Source: JAANXG01 sp034520625 (GTDB taxonomy: Bacteria; Pseudomonadota; Gammaproteobacteria; Arenicellales; JAANXG01). From it: DNA of 64,000 nt. The DNA is taken from contig JAXHNI010000013.1 in assembly GCA_034520625.1 (NCBI GenBank), positions 124,001 through 188,000 of the forward strand. Direction: 5' to 3'. A program made the translations under genes and the position numbers. The notes below the pieces were generated by a model that saw nothing but the letters and a program-made list of their open reading frames with translations, made no database searches and was not told where the DNA came from. Shown here piece after piece: positions 58,032 to 64,000 of the stretch (positions within the stretch are counted from its first letter, which is position 1; every line of letters begins with the position of its first letter).

Positions 58032-60466
58032 TGCATCGCCTCGAGTATCGAGGCGCACTCGTTCGCTTGAGGCGTGTATCCCGTAGGCCTCCATCGCAGT
58101 CCACCGGCGTAGCGCCACGCCAGCGCGCCCCGCTCGTCAAGCGTCAACAGGCTCGCCCAGCCGTTGTCGAACAGCTCCAGCACGGAAGGATGCCGTCGCA
58201 GCACCTCGCTGACTGCTTCGTGCGGGGCCTCTATGACGACGCTCAAGCGCAACGGCTGGTGCACCAGCGCCTCGCCGTCGTGCACGGACTGCCAGGGTAA
58301 GCCGGTCCGAAGCGCGCCGCCGTTGCCCTCCACCACGCCGATGCCCCCGGTAACGTTATGCAGCAGCTTGTTGCCGGCGCCGAAAACGTGCGGCGCCACC
58401 GTGGACCCGTAGTACTGCAGGCTGATCCAGCTCGCGACCACGACGGGCGCGGTGAGGATGAGTTCCAGCACGCCGAAGTCGTGATCCCGCCGCCAGTCGT
58501 ATTCGTGCAGGAACGCCCGTCCCTGCAGATCGAGGCCCCGGGTCCGCTGCCTGGGCGCGGCCACGAAGACCCGGCATCCGGCCAGCGCCCACTCGGGCCG
58601 GATTTGTGACCAGTCGCGCCCGCGGCGCGGGATGTCGCCCCGCCCGGACGCGAAGGGAAGCCGCGCGATGCGCTCGGCGCGAGCCCGCTCGCCGGCGGCG
58701 GCCAGCCAGCCGCGCAGCCGATCCAGGTCCGCCGCGTGGCCATTGGCGGGCTGGTCGGTATCGTAGAGACGAACCTCATCCGTGGTGGTGTCGTGCAGGG
58801 CGGCCACGAACAGCGTATCGGAAGGTATATCAATGCCCTGTGCGGCGAGTCCCTCACGAACCTGCTCATCGTTCAACAGGCCGGCAAGCAACCGCGCGTT
58901 GACGTCTCCGCCGTGGCCGCCGCAGGCGCCGCAGTGCAGCGCGCTCGCGTGCGGGTTGTTCACGATGCCGGCCGCATGACCGACCAGCAGGACCAGGCGG
59001 CCGAAGCCGTCGGTCAGTGACATAGCTCTGAGCACCGATTCCGCCAGCCGCGTTGCCTCCGCTGCAGCCGGCTCGGGATCGAATCGCGGCGCGGGCTCGT
59101 CATGCGCGGGCGGACGGGCCAGCCCGAGGGCGTCGCGAAGCAGCTTGACGATGTATATCGGACCGGCCGCCTCCACGAAGGCGAACGAAGATACCGCCGC
59201 CAGCTTGAAACGGCCCCATGCGCGCACGGCGCGGTGGGCGACCCGGGTCGCTCGGTCCGCCGCCGCGAGCGACGATCCGCCCGTGCGACTGCACAGCGAC
59301 GGCTGCAGCAGCGCCGGCAGGCGATGCTCGCCGACGTCTGACGCGAAACGCCGGTGAGACACCGGCAAGCCGAAAAACCCCGCGAAGCCCAGCGTCTGTA
59401 TCCCGGGCGCCGCGTCTTCCAGCGCGCGCCGGAGCACCTCGGAGCGCACGTCGATACAGAAAACCGCCTGCAAATCCGGACGCGGGCATGGCGCCGACGG
59501 GCTGGTCTCCGCCAGCGTCCGCCCCAGACGACGCTGGACCGCCCGCTCGGCCGCGTCCTGGAGAATGATGTCCACCATCTGCTCGCCGGTCGCCCGCATG
59601 GGCTTCGCATACTCGCCCCGCACGGACTTCCAGACCGGCTCCATCCGCCGGGCATGCCGCTCGTAGAGCGCGGCTTCCCAGATTATCCGGATGGCCAGGA
59701 GATCGATCAGCGTGTCATCCCGCTCCCCCGCAAGCTCCGCCTGCCATGCCAGACCGCGCGCGTACTGGGACCAGCCGCCCAGCGTCATGAGCAGGCGGTG
59801 GAAATAGTTTTCCAACTCTCCGTCCTCCAGCCCGAGCGACCGGCACTCGCACTCGAGCGCCGCAGCGGCGGAATCGGGCGCTCGATCCACGCGCGCGGCG
59901 AACCCCCGCAGGCCCATGATCTCGGGGGTCAGATCGTGGGTCGCGAAACTGCGCCAGGCCGCATAAGCGCTCCTGCCCCGGGGCGCCGACCACAACGCCT
60001 GGCCGGCGTCGAAGTACCCCGCCGCCCAGGCGCCGATCCGGTCCTCGACGATGCCGGGCCAGTCCAGACCGGCATTCCGCGCGGCCAGTTCCGCGACAGT
60101 TGGCAGAGCCTCGGGCGCGGGTGTGGATCGTTTCGCCGCGGCTTTCAGCGCCGCCGGGCCTGCCGGCCGCTGGTCGATCGGCGCCGCGGCAAGCGCCTCC
60201 GCCAGATCCGCGTCGGTGATCAGGCCCGACTTGATGGATTCGTCGTACCATTGCCGCGGCATGGTCGTTGCGGCACCCGCGACGCGTGCCAGACGTGCCG
60301 TCGCACCCGCGAACGACTCACCGCACTGACCGAGGAATGGGTTGACGGCAATCGCGGTCGACAGCGGCCACGCCGGCGGCACCGCCTGCGCGGCCGCCCG
60401 GGCTGCGGACATCCAGACCGACTCCGTATCCGCGGCCGGCGTGAACGTGCCCCTGTGAGCGTTCAT
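58028..60466 (-). CDS. dabA: DabA, inorganic-carbon accumulation subunit (DUF2309)
   Basis: An 812-aa zinc protein of the DAB complex, which with DabB drives one-way hydration of CO2 to bicarbonate in the cytoplasm. The beta-carbonic-anhydrase-like site is visible. Cys337 and Asp339 lie in VFCIDVRSE, His497 in VGHAAGIVNN and Cys512 in LHCGACGGHGG; the His-to-Cys spacing of 15 equals that of the characterised enzyme. ATG 60466 overlaps the dabB stop by four bases; a long in-frame extension upstream is an artefact of the overlapping dabB gene. Length is normal for the family. Confidence 0.95.
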   Translation of the reverse strand: MNAHRGTFTPAADTESVWMSAARAAAQAVPPAWPLSTAIAVNPFLGQCGESFAGATARLARVAGAATTMPRQWYDESIKSGLITDADLAEALAAAPIDQRPAGPAALKAAAKRSTPAPEALPTVAELAARNAGLDWPGIVEDRIGAWAAGYFDAGQALWSAPRGRSAYAAWRSFATHDLTPEIMGLRGFAARVDRAPDSAAAALECECRSLGLEDGELENYFHRLLMTLGGWSQYARGLAWQAELAGERDDTLIDLLAIRIIWEAALYERHARRMEPVWKSVRGEYAKPMRATGEQMVDIILQDAAERAVQRRLGRTLAETSPSAPCPRPDLQAVFCIDVRSEVLRRALEDAAPGIQTLGFAGFFGLPVSHRRFASDVGEHRLPALLQPSLCSRTGGSSLAAADRATRVAHRAVRAWGRFKLAAVSSFAFVEAAGPIYIVKLLRDALGLARPPAHDEPAPRFDPEPAAAEATRLAESVLRAMSLTDGFGRLVLLVGHAAGIVNNPHASALHCGACGGHGGDVNARLLAGLLNDEQVREGLAAQGIDIPSDTLFVAALHDTTTDEVRLYDTDQPANGHAADLDRLRGWLAAAGERARAERIARLPFASGRGDIPRRGRDWSQIRPEWALAGCRVFVAAPRQRTRGLDLQGRAFLHEYDWRRDHDFGVLELILTAPVVVASWISLQYYGSTVAPHVFGAGNKLLHNVTGGIGVVEGNGGALRTGLPWQSVHDGEALVHQPLRLSVVIEAPHEAVSEVLRRHPSVLELFDNGWASLLTLDERGALAWRYAGGLRWRPTGYTPQANECASILEAMQ

Positions 60467-62040
60467 TGTGGGCGGACCGCGGGCACTGCCGAAGACGTGC
60501 CCGGATGCCGGGACCAAGTGCCGAGCAAGCGGTCCAGCAAGGCGTTCGCGTAGAGGCCGTTGTAAAGGTGCACGCGCACACCGGCGGCCGCCGGGTGATG
60601 CGCCCACAGCGGGAACATGGCTTGTGCCACGGCCACCAGGCCGAAACTGACCACGGCCAGGGAGATCAACGCCCACTCGAGCGGACCCGGCGCCGGCACG
60701 GCCGGCAGGGTTCCCGCCATCGCCCACTCCGCGGCGGCATGCAGGGCGAAGTAGCCGGCCGACGCGGCAACCGAGTACGCCACGGTCCGTCGCGTCAGCG
60801 CGCGGGGAGCGGCGTCGGCGAGCCCCTGGGCTATGAGATACGCCACGCCGAATATCAGGATCGCCCCGAGGGCGACGGCTTGCGGCGACTTGGACTCCAG
60901 TCCGAAGATCAACCCGACACCCGCGTATACGACCAACGCCGCCACGAACGCGCGGCCCACGGCGGCGGCGCCGGGCACGGCCACCGGTCCCGGGCGCCGG
61001 ATGGCCGCGACGTTGTCCACCGCGCTGCCGGCGGCGAGAAACGCATGCGCCTTGTACAAAGAATGCGCGCAGATGTGCAGCATCGCCAGCGGAAACAGGG
61101 CGAGACCGCATTGGAAAAACATGAAGCCCATCTGGGCCACCGTCGACCAGGCCAGGGATGTCTTCACCGCCGGCTGGGTGAGCATGACCAGGCTGCCGAA
61201 CAACGCGGTGCCCCCGCCCAGGATCACCAGCACGGCCAGCACCCCCGGTGCGAGCAGCATGACATCGGCGAAGCGAATGAGCAGAAATCCGCCTGCGTTG
61301 ATCACGCCGGCGTGCAGGAGCGCGGACACCGGTGTCGGCGTTTCCATTACCTCGGTAAGCCATCCGTGGGTGGGAAACTGGGCCGACTTCAGGAGCGCGG
61401 CGACCGCAAGAAAGGCCGCGGCGTACCAGGCTGCGTCGGAGGCCTGGCCGGAGCGGGCGGCGGCAAGTATCTCGCCTATGTTCCCGGTGCCGTAGGCGAC
61501 GGCGAGCAGCGCGATGCCGGCAATGAGCGCGGTGTCAGCCGCACGTGCAGCCACCGCTTTCTTGCGCGCGGCGCGCCGGGCCGCGGATCGTTGGGGATAA
61601 AACAAGAGTAGCCGGCGCAGGCAGATCCCGGTCGCTATCCAGGCACCCGCCAGCAGCGCGAGATGACCGGCCTGCACCAGAAGCAGCACCATGGCCAGGG
61701 TGGCGCAAAGCCAGCCCGTGAACACGCCACGGCGCGGCTCGCCCTCCAGGTAAACGGCCGCGTAGCGCACCACTATCCAGCCGACAAACGACACCAGCAA
61801 AAGCATCACGACGCTGACCGCGTCCAGGCGGATCCATTGACCGACACCGCCGACCGCGGGGGCAGCGACCGCACCGATGACCACGAGTAGCCCCGGAGCG
61901 GTACAGACGATCGCTGCCAGCGCCGCGGCCTCTGCGAGCCGCGCGGCGCGGGTTGCCCCGCGCCCCGGGACGCGGAACGCCGTCACGGCCGCGGCGAGCA
62001 GCACGAGGGGGGCGGCAATCGACGCCAGATGTATCACCAT
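60463..62040 (-). CDS. dabB: DabB, membrane subunit of the inorganic-carbon pump
   Basis: A 525-aa polytopic protein of the NuoL/MrpA-like family, about 13-14 membrane helices, with conserved SAQFPTHGWLTEVMETPTPV, SALLHAGVINAGGF and MFPLWAHHPAAAG. It couples a cation gradient to DabA. First gene of the five-gene minus-strand chain; the divergent LysR gene starts 119 bases away across an AT-rich spacer. Confidence 0.94.
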   Translation of the reverse strand: MVIHLASIAAPLVLLAAAVTAFRVPGRGATRAARLAEAAALAAIVCTAPGLLVVIGAVAAPAVGGVGQWIRLDAVSVVMLLLVSFVGWIVVRYAAVYLEGEPRRGVFTGWLCATLAMVLLLVQAGHLALLAGAWIATGICLRRLLLFYPQRSAARRAARKKAVAARAADTALIAGIALLAVAYGTGNIGEILAAARSGQASDAAWYAAAFLAVAALLKSAQFPTHGWLTEVMETPTPVSALLHAGVINAGGFLLIRFADVMLLAPGVLAVLVILGGGTALFGSLVMLTQPAVKTSLAWSTVAQMGFMFFQCGLALFPLAMLHICAHSLYKAHAFLAAGSAVDNVAAIRRPGPVAVPGAAAVGRAFVAALVVYAGVGLIFGLESKSPQAVALGAILIFGVAYLIAQGLADAAPRALTRRTVAYSVAASAGYFALHAAAEWAMAGTLPAVPAPGPLEWALISLAVVSFGLVAVAQAMFPLWAHHPAAAGVRVHLYNGLYANALLDRLLGTWSRHPGTSSAVPAVRPQ

Positions 62041-62092
62041 GAACCGGACTCCACTACGGGTTTCGCGTGGGGATGATAGGCGGCCGGAACTT

Positions 62093-62110
62093 ATAATAAA
62101 AATTCATTAT
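62093..62110. promoter_or_regulatory. Candidate LysR operator between dabB and the LysR gene
   Basis: ATAAT-N8-ATTAT dyad in a strikingly AT-rich intergenic region (62085-62150) between divergent genes. It contains a T-N11-A arrangement typical of LysR sites. Proposed to control dabBA-orf-purEK and the regulator itself. Confidence 0.5.
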
Positions 62111-62159
62111 TTGTTATTTTTCGTTCTAATAAATAGAATAGTAAAAACCGGCGACGACC

Positions 62160-63032
62160 ATGGCTCATCTCAACTTCCACCATCTTCGCTATTTCTGGAT
62201 CGTTGCCAAAGAGGGGCACCTGACCCGCGCGGCGGAGCGGCTGCACGTATCCCAATCGGCGCTGTCCTCTCAGATCCGGCAACTGGAGAGCCAGCTCGGC
62301 CATGACCTGTTCATTCGCGAGGGCCGCCGCCTTCGCCTGACGGCAGTCGGTGCTCTGACCCTCGATTACGCCGAGGCGATTTTTTCACTGGGCAACGAGC
62401 TGGTGGGAACACTGGGCGGCAGCCAGGAGACCGTGCAGCGGATCCGTGTAGGTGCCGTGGCGACGCTTTCGCGCAATTTCCAGGAAAACTTCCTGCGGCC
62501 GATCATCGGCATGCAGAACCTTCAAATCGTACTGGAGTCGGCGGGGCTCGGTGAGCTGCTGGATCGATTGGCGGTTCACAAGCTGGACCTCGTTCTCTCG
62601 AATCGGCCTGTCGCGGCAGACGCGCAGCAGGCTTTGCGCTGCCGACGAATCGCCCACCAGAAGGTTTACCTGGTCGGGCCGCCGCGCCGCCGCCGTAAGG
62701 CGTTTCGCTTCCCCCGCGACGTCGCCGATCTCGATCTGCTGCTGCCGGGGCGCAGCAGCGACATACGCAGCCAGTTCATGTCGTTGTGCGACGGGCTCAG
62801 CCCGGGTCCACGCGTACACGCGGAGGTGGACGACATGGCCATGCTGCGACTGATGGCCCGGGACTCCGGCGCGGTGGCCGTTGTGCCGGAAGTGGTGGTG
62901 CAGGACGAACTGCGCAGCGGCGTTCTGCAGAAGTACTGCGAAGTGCCGAAGGTGTTCGAGAACTTCTACGCGATTACCACCCAGCGGCATCTGCAGCCGG
63001 CCGTTTTGAAGGACCTGCTCGCCGCATCCTGA
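62160..63032 (+). CDS. LysR-family regulator divergent from dabBA
   Basis: A 290-aa LysR-type protein: LNFHHLRYFWIVAKEGHLTR, AAERLHVSQSALSSQIRQLE (wHTH, about 5-65), then a ligand-binding domain (RIRVGAVATLSRNFQENFLR). The N-terminus is closest in pattern to NhaR-like members, not to CbbR. It is positioned as the local regulator of the carbon-uptake/purine operon; the effector is unknown. Confidence 0.9.
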   Translation: MAHLNFHHLRYFWIVAKEGHLTRAAERLHVSQSALSSQIRQLESQLGHDLFIREGRRLRLTAVGALTLDYAEAIFSLGNELVGTLGGSQETVQRIRVGAVATLSRNFQENFLRPIIGMQNLQIVLESAGLGELLDRLAVHKLDLVLSNRPVAADAQQALRCRRIAHQKVYLVGPPRRRRKAFRFPRDVADLDLLLPGRSSDIRSQFMSLCDGLSPGPRVHAEVDDMAMLRLMARDSGAVAVVPEVVVQDELRSGVLQKYCEVPKVFENFYAITTQRHLQPAVLKDLLAAS

Positions 63033-63130
63033 GGCCCGCCGGTAAGCACCACCCCGGCACGCCGGTTATTGCGACCGCTGAATCAGGAAGGTGAAGATCT
63101 TGGGAACCGAAACAGCGATCAGTTGCGCCG

Positions 63131-63209
63131 CCTACGGATAGGCGGGATAACCGATATCGCTGACGGCCAGAAGGCGCTTGCGGGGCGGGTGTTGGCGGCA
63201 GGTTGCGGG
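63131..63209. repeat. Repeat R2, copy 2 (inverted relative to 39611)
   Basis: About 79 bases, reverse complement of 39611-39688 with few mismatches (gatatcgctgacggcc, aaggcgcttgcgggg). The surrounding stretch 63033-63464 has no supported gene. Confidence 0.7.
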
Positions 63210-63464
63210 GGTGTGGGGGACGAATTAGTGCCCAAACGGCCTGCGAGTAGGCGAGGAGCGCCGGTCAGTGAGGAATTTAGCTGCTGAGCTGGGAACGGCA
63301 AAACTGGAAGATGTCCCACCCGCTTCTATAGATCAATTCTTGAAAGAATCTCCGATTCAGGTCGTAAAAAACTGGGCGCACTCATTTCGACGACGCCGAC
63401 TTCCGCTCCGAAAGGGGACCGGTAGCTCAAGACGGCCGTGCTCCGGACGGTGTCCGTTCCGGGG

Positions 63465-64000
63465 TCAGGCTTCTGCGTTGATCATATGGTTGTCCCAGCG
63501 GCCGCCGTCTAGGAAAGCGGAGGCAATCGGCCGGCTTTTGCCGCTTCGTGCGTCGACAACTACGACGCCCCCACCGCCGCTGCTGGCCAGGAATAAACCC
63601 GGTCCCGTGCCCGGCGCGATGCCGCTGCCGTCCGGAACGGTGGCGTGAGACAGTTGGTTTCCGGTTCCGGCATCCCAGAACGTGTAGACATTGCCGCGCG
63701 GGGACGACACCGCGAATACACGTCTGCTCACGTCGAAGACGGTACTGCCGCAATACTGCTTCATCCCGCGCAGGACGTACTCCGGGCCGGCAAGCAGTTG
63801 CGGCTCGCGATCGCCGCGGTGCGTTCCCACCAGAGGGACCAGGTTCCCCGCGGGCCCGACATACTGCATGGCGAACGCCACCGTGTCGCCACGGCCCACG
63901 GCGATGTGACGAATACTGAGCTGATGCAGCGCCGGTGCCAGACGAACTTTCTTCCGTAACCGGCCGTCCCGCCGGTTCAGGTAAACCAGGGATGGCTTCA
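63465..64000 (-). CDS. DUF1513-family beta-propeller protein, 5' end outside window
   Basis: The visible 177 C-terminal codons read SLVYLNRRDGRLRKKVRLAP, LHQLSIRHIAVGRGDTVAFA, GMKQYCGSTVFDVSRRVFAV and SSPRGNVYTFWDAGTG, typical of DUF1513 periplasmic propellers. These are usually encoded beside imelysin-type iron-uptake proteins. The start lies beyond base 64000. Stop at 63465. Confidence 0.85.
   Translation of the reverse strand, partial: KPSLVYLNRRDGRLRKKVRLAPALHQLSIRHIAVGRGDTVAFAMQYVGPAGNLVPLVGTHRGDREPQLLAGPEYVLRGMKQYCGSTVFDVSRRVFAVSSPRGNVYTFWDAGTGNQLSHATVPDGSGIAPGTGPGLFLASSGGGGVVVVDARSGKSRPIASAFLDGGRWDNHMINAEA

Noticed and set aside
60467..61363. In-frame 5' extension of dabA
   Set aside because: Lies wholly within dabB in another frame and has no DUF2309 similarity; the overlapping ATG at 60466 is the natural start.

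Overview
The window is GC-rich DNA from a bacterium, most likely a gammaproteobacterium with a chemolithoautotrophic or sulfur-oxidiser-like lifestyle. The reasons are a DabAB inorganic-carbon uptake pair, a KaiC/KaiB pair wired to c-di-GMP enzymes, PPK2, purEK, and decayed IS91-type transposases. No rRNA gene, complete tRNA gene or CRISPR array is visible.

Layout. 1-2810: ketopantoate reductase-like gene (5' end missing) and a divergent leuCD pair. 3.2-4.9 kb: exported LolA/RseB-like protein. 5.1-10.1 kb: minus-strand operon of outer-membrane beta-barrel, secreted protein, ECF sigma factor and anti-sigma factor. 10.8-17.6 kb: secreted subtilase, secreted CARDB/DNRLRE-like protein, second ECF sigma factor, STAND ATPase with C-terminal HTH. 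18.0-23.1 kb: minus-strand operon of four secreted proteins: a Kunitz/BPTI-domain protein, a Cys-rich module plus ricin-B lectin, an HExxH metalloprotease plus ricin-B lectin, and a Cys-rich module plus LGFP repeats. 23.4-28.1 kb: fatty-acid hydroxylase and small exported paralogs, partly duplicated and broken, then an OmpA-family protein. 28.5-30.2 kb: orphan Phd antitoxin and REC-EAL regulator. 30.2-52.8 kb: a mosaic of accessory modules: PPK2, polysaccharide glycosyltransferases, carbamoyltransferase and acyltransferase ruins, a toxin-antitoxin pair, the kaiC-kaiB-GGDEF-EAL operon and YnfA. Four 3' halves of a tRNA-Lys gene, all in the same orientation, punctuate this stretch. 53.1-64.0 kb: fused CaiB/BaiF CoA-transferase, purK and purE translationally coupled to dabB-dabA, a LysR regulator, and a DUF1513 gene cut by the window end.

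How the genes work together. Six copies of one promoter-like element, TTGAACC-N16-CGAC, are visible on the minus strand. Three lie upstream of the barrel-sigma-antisigma operon, the CARDB-like gene and the Kunitz/lectin operon. One lies upstream of the small exported protein/hydroxylase pair. Two sit on duplicated leader fragments. I read this as a self-regulating ECF-sigma regulon for a secreted or cell-surface system that includes protease, protease inhibitor and lectins. This is the best candidate here for an undescribed system. A second theme is repeated use of a tRNA-Lys attachment site as a landing point for accessory modules, now decayed and lacking an integrase in view.
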